Shown here one piece after another: positions 27,504-35,800 of a stretch of DNA of 64,000 bases. Source of the DNA: Thraustochytrium sp. TN22 (lineage: Eukaryota; Sar; Bigyra; Thraustochytrida; Thraustochytriidae). The stretch spans positions 186,001 to 250,000 of the forward strand of contig JABLUY010000002.1 of the NCBI GenBank assembly GCA_013306675.1, written 5' to 3'. Position numbers and translations under genes: made by a program. The notes beneath the pieces were generated by a model. That model saw nothing but the letters and a program-made list of their open reading frames with translations, was not told the DNA's origin and ran no database searches. Within the stretch, counting starts at the first letter, position 1; each line of letters starts with the position of its first letter.

Positions 27504-28567
27504 GTAATTCGCCTCGCGTGCGCTTTCCAATCGCTTCCGCGTCCAAGTCTGTGGCGCGCAAGCTACAGCGCACTTGTACCGACGCCACTTCGCTCCGAGT
27601 CCTCGCCTACTTGTGAAAATTGATTTTGAGAACGATCACGTCGGGACCACGTCGCTCGCTACAAGAGCGGCCGTGTGCATCGAGTGATCGCAAAGAGTGT
27701 ATGCGACGCAAACGGGGTTCCCGCTGCGCTCCCTGCGAGTGCCAGGCAGTGCCAGCCAGCACCGCTGGCATCATGATCTGAGGCATCCATCAGTCCAGGG
27801 CGACAGGGAGCCTGACAGTGAGAGTGGGTGAGTGGGCGAGCGAGTGAGCTCCCCTAACGGTCGCTCCGTGGCGCCCCCCACTTGACACTGCAATCAATGC
27901 CTGTAGTAGCCTAGTGCAAGCTCATCTCCAAGGCTTCCAAGCGCCAGCGGTTCGGAGCGCCACGCCTTCTCGTGCCGGCGCCCGCCTGCCGCGGCCGGCG
28001 CGCCGGCGAGCAGGCGCAGGAGGTACGTGAAGAGTCAGCCGAGGCCTAGGGCAGCCGACCCACTTTGGTTTAGCTAGCTGCCAAGGCTCGGGCTGCACTG
28101 GCACCGGCAGTGCCAAGAGCTCTAACTTGCTAACTTACGACCACGATCCTGGGGCGCTCCTCACTGGCACTGCCAGACCTCAGGCTGTGATTGTCTGTGT
28201 GACAATCTGTGCCACATCATTGTGAGGTTCCGCGCCGCCGCTGGTGCCAGCCAGTGCCACTGGTTGGGCCAGTCGGGCCAGTGGCCCTCCGCGGCACGGT
28301 GGTTATCACGGCGGCGGCAGACCTGAAAACGCAGGCGCGCGGGCAGCGGCGGCGGCGGCGGCGCGCGCGGCGCGGCGCGGCAGGCAGGCAGCGGCGGCGG
28401 CGGCGGCGCGGCGCGCGACCTCGGTCGCGGCAGCGCGGCCCGGCTGTCGGCGGAGCAGGCAGGCAGGCGGGCGGGCGGGCGACGCGGCGAGACGCAGTTG
28501 GCGGCGGCGCACGGCACGGCTCGGCACGGCTCGGCACGGCACGGCGCTCGACGCGGCGGGAGGGATC
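27504..28567. other. Intergenic with TGGCANTGCCA motifs and G-rich leader
   Basis: 1.06 kb between plus-strand genes. Several copies or near-copies of TGGCANTGCCA (about 27746, 28105, 28169, 28245). From about 28340 the plus strand is CGG/GGCGC-rich; 28512-28545 is a GG-every-5 array. No coding frame is convincing before ATG 28568. Confidence 0.5.
28512..28545 (+). repeat. GG-every-5-bases array (GGCAC/GGCTC)
   Basis: Seven units with GG at 5-base spacing, ending about 23 bases before ATG 28568, sense strand G-rich. Confidence 0.85.
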
Positions 28568-30616
28568 ATGGCGGACTTTCAAAAGGTGGAGCGGAAGAAG
28601 AAGGGGTCCAAGGCGCCCAAGCCGCCGCGGTCGGAGGATGAGCTGAAGGAGATCTACACGCGAATGGTGACTAAATTCAAGACGGACCTGTGCAAAGAGA
28701 CCAATTGCAAGGAGAAGAAGTGCTTCAACGCCCACACGACGCAGGAGCTGCGGCGGCCGCCGTTCCGCGCGAACGGGGAGCAGGCGTATTCGCGCGGTTT
28801 CTGCCAGCACAAGGTCCAGGACCGTGAGGGCGACTGCCCCGAGGGTAAAAACTGCCACTTTTCGCACAATGATCACGAGACCATGTATCACCCGCGCACG
28901 TACAAGACCAAGCCGTGCAAGCACCGCAATAAGTGCGAGCGCGGCATCTACTGCGCTTTCATGCACGAGGAGGACATTCTGACGCCGAAGCTGCGCCATG
29001 AGCTTTTCTTCAAGGATGAAGACGTGGCGGCGCCCAAAGAGCGCACCAGCCAGAATGGCCCCTCTACGCGCCACGTCAAGGCCAACGAAGCCGCCTGGGA
29101 GGCGCAAAACGCAGAGATTGCTAAGAACTTCCCTCCGCCCGCGGCTCCATCGGCTGCTGTGCCGGCCGGCTTCGCACAGCCGCCCCCGGTCGCCGCCGGC
29201 TTTTCGGGCTTTTCGGCCGCCCCTGTTAGCGACTCCTGGTCTTCGCTTGCCCCGGGCTCTGCTGCCATCCCGCCGGCGTTAAGTGTCGCGCGCGATACGA
29301 GCCCAGACGAGGAGGCCTTTCGACACCAGCTGTCTCTGGGCCAGCAAGACCAAGGAGGCCAAGACGACGACGACGACGGTGATGGTGACGGTGACGATGA
29401 CGGCAACCTTGCCGCTCAAGCCCTCGCGGCCCATGTTTTGCCGCCGCCGCCTCTACAGCAGCAGCAGCAGCAGCATCAAATGTCTCCCCTGCAGCTACCG
29501 TCGCCTTCGCCGTCGCCTCCTGCACTATTGATGCCCTTGGCGCAGCCGTCACCGACGTTGCAGCCGCAGGTCTTCGCGGCGCCGCCGGTGGCCTTGAAGG
29601 TCCAGAACCCGCTCGATATCCCTCAGAGCGCCTATGTGCAGCACCACGCGCCACCCACGCCAGACTCGGCCAGCAGCGCGCGCGTGGCCCCGGCCGCGGC
29701 ACGCGCTGCGGCCGCCAGCATCCTCGCGCTCCTCTCCTCGACAGACGCCAACCTGACCGACGCGCAGCGTCAGGATATGCTCGTGCTCGTGGCTGCCAGT
29801 GGCCAGGGCGCCTATGTGGCGGACGCCGAGGGCAACACGCCGCTCATGTTCGCCGTGCACCGCGGCCTGCTAGACCTCGTTCCGGCGCTCTCTGGAACCG
29901 CTTCGGTGGATGCGCGCAACTTCGCCGGCGTCTCGGCCATGGACCTCGCCATCCAGCGCGATAACATCGCGGCCCTCGAGGCACTCATTCGGGCCGGCGC
30001 CGATGTCAATGACGGCATCGGCGCGCTGCACATGGCTATCCAGCGCGAGGCCATGCAATGCGCCTTTTATCTTGTCGAGCTACCTTCGATCAAGCTATCG
30101 CTGCGCGATGCCGCTGGCTGCACGGTTCTGGCCGCCGCCGCCTCGCGCGGCTTTGAGGGCCTCGTGCGCAAGCTCGCCGTCCACCAGGGGTTGTTAAACG
30201 TGCCTAACGCGCTCGGCGAGACGCCTCTCGCGCTCGCTGCCAAGCGCGATCGCGTCGGCGTCATCTTCGCCCTGCTCCAGGCTCATCCGGACCTCAACTT
30301 TCCGGACAACGATGGCCGTACGCCGCTCATGCACGCGCTCGCAAGCGCCAGCACCTCTGCTAGCGCCGAAGTGCTCCTGCAGATGGCCGGCCCAACCATC
30401 GATGTGCACCGCGTCGATGCGGCCGGCCACTCCGCTCTTTCGCTCGCTCGCGAGCGCAACCTTCCTGAGCTGGCTCGCAAGATCGAGGGCATGCCCAAGG
30501 TGGCGCCTGTTCAGCCGCTGCCGCCGGGGTTTGCAAACCAGAACGGCGCCCAGCTGCCGCGCCTCAGCGCGCAGCAAGCTCACGCTGCAGGCGCCTACGA
30601 GGGCAAGTACCCGTGA
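28568..30616 (+). CDS. CCCH zinc-finger and ankyrin-repeat protein
   Basis: 682 residues, start MADFQKVERKKK. Three CCCH-type fingers lie near the N-terminus: C42-x4-C-x4-C-x3-H (TDLCKETNCKEKKCFNAH); C-x10-C-x5-C-x3-H around residue 80; and C-x5-C-x5-C-x3-H in KPCKHRNKCERGIYCAFMH with the lead-in YKTKPC typical of RNA-binding tandem fingers. A disordered, Pro/Gln/Asp-rich linker (about 165-385) follows, then five to six ankyrin repeats (about 410-640), for example EGNTPLMFAVHRGLLDLV and GETPLALAAKRDRVGVI. Plant TZF proteins combine ankyrins with CCCH fingers in the opposite order. Inference: cytoplasmic post-transcriptional regulator that binds mRNA through the fingers and partners through the ankyrins. 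Confidence 0.9.
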   Translation: MADFQKVERKKKGSKAPKPPRSEDELKEIYTRMVTKFKTDLCKETNCKEKKCFNAHTTQELRRPPFRANGEQAYSRGFCQHKVQDREGDCPEGKNCHFSHNDHETMYHPRTYKTKPCKHRNKCERGIYCAFMHEEDILTPKLRHELFFKDEDVAAPKERTSQNGPSTRHVKANEAAWEAQNAEIAKNFPPPAAPSAAVPAGFAQPPPVAAGFSGFSAAPVSDSWSSLAPGSAAIPPALSVARDTSPDEEAFRHQLSLGQQDQGGQDDDDDGDGDGDDDGNLAAQALAAHVLPPPPLQQQQQQHQMSPLQLPSPSPSPPALLMPLAQPSPTLQPQVFAAPPVALKVQNPLDIPQSAYVQHHAPPTPDSASSARVAPAAARAAAASILALLSSTDANLTDAQRQDMLVLVAASGQGAYVADAEGNTPLMFAVHRGLLDLVPALSGTASVDARNFAGVSAMDLAIQRDNIAALEALIRAGADVNDGIGALHMAIQREAMQCAFYLVELPSIKLSLRDAAGCTVLAAAASRGFEGLVRKLAVHQGLLNVPNALGETPLALAAKRDRVGVIFALLQAHPDLNFPDNDGRTPLMHALASASTSASAEVLLQMAGPTIDVHRVDAAGHSALSLARERNLPELARKIEGMPKVAPVQPLPPGFANQNGAQLPRLSAQQAHAAGAYEGKYP

Positions 30617-31281
30617 GATGAGCCGGACTGGCACACCTTATTTAGGCGTGCGTGACGATCTTGTTGCGCGTCGCGAAAGATGCCTTCAAGTCTGCTGCAG
30701 GCAGGCCGCTGCATCACTCGTACGTCTAAGCTAATTCCCTTTTTTTGCAAGAGCAAGCACGCTCCTTGCATCCCAGTCCAAGTGATGTCCGCGAAGAGAT
30801 GCGCGTGCGATCCCTTGGGCATTCATTGATGCATTCATCCCTACGAAAGATCTGTGTGTTGCGGGCTTTGGCATCGGGCCAGGCGCGCCCATGTGCCGCT
30901 CGCTCACTGCCCCCGGACCTTGCTTTTGGTCGTCATGGTTTGACGACTTGCTAAGTTTCGCGGCGTCGGTGACCGACTCGGAGATCTCCTGCGCGCCGCG
31001 ACTTTCGCGCGCCATAAATTTGAAAGCGGGCTCGCAGGTGGCAAAGCTTGATGTGCGACGGCCTACCCATGCCGAGACCGTCGTAAAGCCCCGTCGTGGC
31101 CCGGATCCTGAAGAGTTTCCAAGAACACACAGTTCCTCACTTTGGATTCACACAATTGATCGGTTTTCCTCTCTCTTTCTCTACTTGCATACACACTACA
31201 CACCACAGAAACATACACATCCGCGCAGATGGCCAATGTGTAGATGTACATCCGCGCAGATGGCCTACGTGTAGATGCCGT
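30617..31281. other. Convergent intergenic with 31-bp tandem repeat
   Basis: 665 bp. Nothing coding is seen. The right end (31218-31277) is a 31-bp tandem duplication that touches the end of the next gene. Confidence 0.45.
31218..31277. repeat. 31-bp tandem duplication at gene 3' end
   Basis: Both copies begin CATCCGCGCAGATGGCC and contain GTGTAGATG, starting at 31218 and 31249, with two differences. The unit abuts the stop of the glycosidase-like gene. Confidence 0.85.
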
Positions 31282-34008
31282 TCAGGCAGTCCTCGTCCTG
31301 CTCAAACTCCATCGTCGCGTAGGCCGGGAAAGCTCCTCGAAGGAGGCTCGAATCGTGGTCGAGTTCACCAATGTATCGCTTGTCGTCACGTGACCGTCCG
31401 CCCACTCAATGACACTACGAATGTCGTAGGTTCCCTTGGAGCTGCTGCGCGACTTCTCCTCGGCGATGTGCAACCACACGCGAGTGGTTGCACCGACCAG
31501 GGCACTCTCAAACTCGCGATAGTACAGCAGCTGGCCATCGTCCGTCTCGTGCTGAAGCGCCAGGCCGCGCGGCTCGCCAAGACTGTGCTCGTACTCCGGA
31601 TAAAAGTGGTTGCCCGCCCAAAGCTCCTCGTCCGAGAGGCCGAGCGCCTCGTTCTCCGGATACCTTTCGTTCCAAGGATTGTCCGTAATGAACCCCATGG
31701 CGCACGAGTAGTACGAGTACTTGCACATGCCGATCAGAAACATGGACAAGGTGTTGATGCGCATGAAGCGCCCACTCACTAGCTGCGGGCCATTCGCTAG
31801 GCTAATGGTCACGTTGTCATAGGAGCACGGGTTCGCAAATGCCTGCATAAGCTTGCCGCTGCGCGCGCCCTCCATGAAGGTCTCCAGTGCCTGCGACGGC
31901 TTCAGGTAGTACTCCTCAATGCCGAACTTCTCGTGCTGCCGACCGCGCAGGCCATCTACATTGCGATTGTTACCCACCACGACGCCGTTCGGAAAAACTT
32001 CCTGCTGCATGCGCGTCATCGTCGCGTCGTGTGCGCTGTCCCACGCCAGCGCCTGGGCCCAGCTGGAGAAGGTGTCCGGGACCCAGCTCGAGTCGCACAC
32101 TCGTCCGCTGCTGCACTGCACGTCAGCTCGGTCCAGAAAGATCCCGTCGAAGCCTGCGTCCGCCGTTCGCTGCGCGAACAAGAGCATGGCATCAACCACC
32201 TCGCTCTTGCGCATATCGAAAACCGGAATCTCGCCCTCCGACGAGGCCAGACTCGATGTCCGCGTGTACGTGCCGTCTTCCTGCAGGACGCAGCCGTACC
32301 GCGGCCTGTCCGAATGCTGCAGCGTCGCATTCGGCAGGTTGCCTTCGAGCGCGTCGACCGTACACCAGAGCGTGTCCAGCATCGGAAAGTTCAGCACCGA
32401 GTTCAGATACGAATACACCGGCAGCTCCGGGATGAGCGCGCGCACGCTCGTCAAGTCCGCCTCCATCTTGTCGAGGCAACCGCGGTACGCCGGAGATACT
32501 TCCAGCGAGACCGACTTGCTCACCACCAAGTGCGACACGGGGTAGTCGCGCAGGAACGCCAGGTCGCTGTCCGAAATCCCGCCCTGCTTGCGCCCGCGCT
32601 GTGTCCAGATCTGCACCCAGTCCCAGTCCCAGTACGGCATCCCGTTTGTGTCCAGCGTTCTGTTAACGTCCATCGACCGCACCGGAATCGTCGGCGCGGG
32701 CGTCGGCGGGGCAGTCGTCGGGCTCAGCGTGGGCGCCGACGACGCCGTCGGCGCCGCGCTGTCGATGCCCGAGCTTCCTGAGTTCTCGCCGCTAAGTACC
32801 TGACTGCCCTTGCTCTCCGTCGTCAGCGCCACCACGCACGCAGCCGCCGCCGCCGCCACAATTACCAGCGCCAGTATCAGGAGGCCCGCGCGCCGCCGCT
32901 TGCGGCGTCGCTCTTCAGCCACATCGTCGGGCTCGCTGCTGCCGTCCTCTGCGCTGCCTTTGCTAGCTCCAGCCCTGTATGAGGTCGCGTTCTGCAGCTG
33001 CGGTAGAAAGCTGCCCGGCGCGGCCTGCCGCCCCCATGGCGCCTTGGTGCGGCCATCATCGCGCGAGTCCTCGTGATACAGCTCGTCAAACTGGTCTTCG
33101 TGCGAGCGCGGCGAGGCGTGCACAGGTGGCGCGCCGCGTGCTGCGAGCCAAGGAGGCGCCTCCGGCTGCTGGCGCTCTGGGTATTGTTGGTGCTGTCCTT
33201 GCTGCCACCGCTGCTGCTGCTGCTGATGATGATGATCCTGTCGAGCCGACGCCCCAAACGGGCTCTGTGGCGCCACCTGCCACGAGGGCGGTGGAACGGG
33301 GCTGCGCGCGGTGCCTTGGCCCGGCAAGCGAAACGGGCTGGCTGCCGCCGTCGCGTGACCCTGGTCGCGCACCACGGCGTGCGCCGGGTTGCGGAACGGG
33401 CTCTTCCCCACCGCCGGCGCATGGTCCAGGCCACCTCGCGCTCCTGGACCGGGCGTTCGAAAACCGCGAGATGCAGCAGCAGCACCCGCAGCCTGGCCCT
33501 CCTCCTCCTCCTGCTCCGGCGCCAGGTCCACGAACCCGCGCGCCAAGCGAGGTTGCGGCCTCTGCTCCTGCATCTGCTCCTGCATCTTCTGGCGCTGCTC
33601 CCGCTGCGTCGCACCGCGGCTCCACGCGAAGCTGCGGCGGCCGGCGCCCTCGTCCTGCCCGTGTCGCCGCGAGCGCCTCGGCGGCGCCGGCGGCGCCGCC
33701 CGCTGCGGCAGGCCGTCCTGCTGCCGCTGCTGCTGCCGCTGCTGCGGCGGCGGCCACTGCCATCTCGAGCCCTGCTGCTCCTGCTGCCGTCGCTCCAGCT
33801 CTCGCTCCCGCTCTCGCTCTCGCTCTCGCTCTCGCTCGCGCTCGCGCTGCTGCTGCGCCGCGGCGCCGTCGTCGTGGCCGAGGTCGACGAAGAGCCTCCG
33901 CTGCGCCGCCGCCACGGCCGAGCCCGGCGGCGCGTGCGAGCGCAGCGGGTCGCGCCCCGCCGGCGCCGCCGCCTGCCAGCCGCGCCAGCCGCGCCGCGCG
34001 TCCTCCAT
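31282..34008 (-). CDS. Type II membrane protein with glycoside-hydrolase-like lumenal domain
   Basis: 908 residues from ATG 34008 (MEDARRGWRGW). Residues 1-365 are disordered and Gln/Pro/Arg-rich, with an alternating Arg-Glu tract near 60-75. RRRKRRR then a single membrane segment (GLLILALVIVAAAAAACVVAL, about 370-391) orient the rest outward. A Ser/Thr/Pro stem follows. The domain from about 445 to 890 resembles TIM-barrel glycosidase-like proteins (GH114 or hypothetical family 15): YPVSHLVVSKSVSLEVSP, DAGFDGIFLDRADVQCSS, GIEEYYLKPSQALETFMEG. Asp in IFLDRAD is a candidate catalytic residue. Probably a Golgi or surface carbohydrate enzyme; substrate unknown. The last 20 residues compete with another reading frame (see findings). 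Stop TGA. Confidence 0.65.
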   Translation of the reverse strand: MEDARRGWRGWQAAAPAGRDPLRSHAPPGSAVAAAQRRLFVDLGHDDGAAAQQQRERERERERERERERELERRQQEQQGSRWQWPPPQQRQQQRQQDGLPQRAAPPAPPRRSRRHGQDEGAGRRSFAWSRGATQREQRQKMQEQMQEQRPQPRLARGFVDLAPEQEEEEGQAAGAAAASRGFRTPGPGARGGLDHAPAVGKSPFRNPAHAVVRDQGHATAAASPFRLPGQGTARSPVPPPSWQVAPQSPFGASARQDHHHQQQQQRWQQGQHQQYPERQQPEAPPWLAARGAPPVHASPRSHEDQFDELYHEDSRDDGRTKAPWGRQAAPGSFLPQLQNATSYRAGASKGSAEDGSSEPDDVAEERRRKRRRAGLLILALVIVAAAAAACVVALTTESKGSQVLSGENSGSSGIDSAAPTASSAPTLSPTTAPPTPAPTIPVRSMDVNRTLDTNGMPYWDWDWVQIWTQRGRKQGGISDSDLAFLRDYPVSHLVVSKSVSLEVSPAYRGCLDKMEADLTSVRALIPELPVYSYLNSVLNFPMLDTLWCTVDALEGNLPNATLQHSDRPRYGCVLQEDGTYTRTSSLASSEGEIPVFDMRKSEVVDAMLLFAQRTADAGFDGIFLDRADVQCSSGRVCDSSWVPDTFSSWAQALAWDSAHDATMTRMQQEVFPNGVVVGNNRNVDGLRGRQHEKFGIEEYYLKPSQALETFMEGARSGKLMQAFANPCSYDNVTISLANGPQLVSGRFMRINTLSMFLIGMCKYSYYSCAMGFITDNPWNERYPENEALGLSDEELWAGNHFYPEYEHSLGEPRGLALQHETDDGQLLYYREFESALVGATTRVWLHIAEEKSRSSSKGTYDIRSVIEWADGHVTTSDTLVNSTTIRASFEELSRPTRRWSLSRTRTA

Positions 34009-34697
34009 CGCGGCGCGCGAGCGCGATCGCGACTGCCGAGGCCGAGGCGCGCGATGCACAGCGGCGCGCGCGCGCCGCTTGACGCAGGACCGAGCTCAGG
34101 CCAGCGACAGGTGCACCCCCGAGGCCACTAAGCCAGCCAGCGGCGCCGAGCACCGCCGGCGGCGCCGAGCAGGCCGAGCACCGCGAGCAGGGCCGCGACC
34201 CGGACCCGGAGAGGGAGACAGACGAGAGCCGCGACCGACGCGGGCTCGGACGCGGGCTCGGACTCGGACTGCCCGCCACTGCAGCGCAGCCGCGCGACGA
34301 CGAGGATGCTGGCGACGTCGAGCGAGCGGGGCCCGGCGCCGCGTCAGGCTCCCGCAGAAGTCGAGCTGGAGCTGGCCGGCCAGCCCGTCCTGGCTGGCGG
34401 GGGCGTGCAGACGCGCCGCGGCAGCCTGCAGTGGCGGCCGGCCAGCTCGCCGAGGGCGAGAAGCGCGGGGAGCGCCCGGTCTGGGCCACATGGCCGTCTG
34501 GCCCGGCGCGCCCCGGCGCGACGAAGATGGCGGTCCGTGCAGTGCAGTACAGCCTGAGTGCAGGTGTGCACGAGAGGAGTGGCCTGCGACCGGGGATGGG
34601 CCACGCACTGCGTGCGGCGCTGCGGTGCCTGGACGCAGTACGTAGTACGTATTCGGTACCACCGCCGTGAGCGTGACGTACGAGCTCGTGGAGAAGC
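34009..34697. other. Divergent promoter region
   Basis: 689 bp between divergent starts. GC-rich; short GAGCACCGCGAGCA-type and GGACTCGGACGCGG-type repeats near 34150-34270. Long open frames on both strands are composition-driven. Confidence 0.4.
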
Positions 34698-35720
34698 ATG
34701 ACGCGGGAGGTGGGCGGCTTCGCGCGCGCGTGGTCCGTGGGCGCGTCGCACGCGTACGTGTGGTCGGCGTATGCGGCTGCAGGCGGCGTGGGCGCGGCTG
34801 CGGCCGTGGCCGTGGACCAGGGCGTGAGGCTCGAGCACGTGCAGCTCGGGGGCGAGCCGGCGCGCGCGCTCGTGCTTGCAGCCGTGGCGGACGCGGCGGC
34901 CACGGTCGCCGTCTGGGTGGCGGCTGTCGTGGTGAACAACTCTAGCCTGTACGACCCCTACTGGAGCGTGGCGCCGCCGGCGCTCGCGGTGTACTGGGCT
35001 GCAGCGGCGCACGCTGATGATGAGCGCGGCGTGGAGGTCCCGGTGGCCCGCCTGGCGCTCGTGATGCTGAGCGTGTGGGTCTGGGCCGTGCGCCTTACGC
35101 GGAACTGGGCCGTTGGCTGGACCGGCGGCCTGGCGCACGAGGACTTTCGCTACGTGAACATCCGCGAGGGCATGCGCCGGGCCGGCCTGCCGGGGTGGGT
35201 CTACTGGCTCGCTGGCTCGCTGGCCGGCATCATGATGTTCCCGACGGTGCTGGTCTTTCTGGGCTGCGTACCGATCTTTTTAGCGCTTTCGAGCGGCCCG
35301 GCGGCAGCCCCCTTCAACGCGCTGGACGTGGTCGCCGCGGTAATCTGCGTCGGTGCTGCCTCGCTGCAGCTCGCGGCGGACGAACAAATGCGCGCGTGGC
35401 GCCGCGCGGACCATGGTCCGGATGCTTGCATGCAGGAGGGGTTGTGGCGGTTCTCCCGCCACCCGAACTACTTTGGCGAAGTGGCCTTTTGGTTCGGCGC
35501 CTACGTGCACGCGCTGGCAGCGAGCTCGTCCTTTTGGTGGTCCGGCGCTGGCTTCGTCTGCATGGTGCTCCTCTTCGTCTTCGTATCAGTTCCGCTCATG
35601 GAATCGCGCATGCTGCGCCGGCGTCCAGCGTACCGTACCGTCCAGGAGACCACCTCGATGCTCATCCCATTCTTCCCATTCGCGACCGAGGGCCGCGTGG
35701 CGGCCGCGACGGCGCCATGA
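34698..35720 (+). CDS. DUF1295 / steroid 5-alpha-reductase-like membrane protein
   Basis: 340 residues with about seven hydrophobic segments. The C-terminal half matches DUF1295 and the related steroid 5-alpha-reductase C-domain: MQEGLWRFSRHPNYFGEVAFW near residue 246 is the hallmark GLWxxSRHPNYxGE cofactor region, preceded by QLAADEQMRAWRRA. The early VVNNSSLYDPYWSVAPP block is also typical of DUF1295. Proteins of this group bind NAD(P)H and reduce double bonds in lipids or act as methyltransferase-like membrane enzymes; the substrate of DUF1295 members is not generally known. Expected location is the ER membrane. Stop codon lies 80 bp from that of the convergent receptor gene. Confidence 0.85.
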   Translation: MTREVGGFARAWSVGASHAYVWSAYAAAGGVGAAAAVAVDQGVRLEHVQLGGEPARALVLAAVADAAATVAVWVAAVVVNNSSLYDPYWSVAPPALAVYWAAAAHADDERGVEVPVARLALVMLSVWVWAVRLTRNWAVGWTGGLAHEDFRYVNIREGMRRAGLPGWVYWLAGSLAGIMMFPTVLVFLGCVPIFLALSSGPAAAPFNALDVVAAVICVGAASLQLAADEQMRAWRRADHGPDACMQEGLWRFSRHPNYFGEVAFWFGAYVHALAASSSFWWSGAGFVCMVLLFVFVSVPLMESRMLRRRPAYRTVQETTSMLIPFFPFATEGRVAAATAP

Positions 35721-35743
35721 CCCGCGGTCCTGAGCCAGAGTAG

Positions 35744-35770
35744 CTAGGCTAGGCTAGGCTAGGCTAGGTT
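35744..35770. repeat. CTAGG pentanucleotide repeat
   Basis: Five tandem CTAGG units in the 80-bp gap between two convergent stop codons. Too short and single to be telomeric. Confidence 0.8.
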
Positions 35771-35800
35771 AACGCGAGCTAGCTCGAGCGCGTAGCGTAT

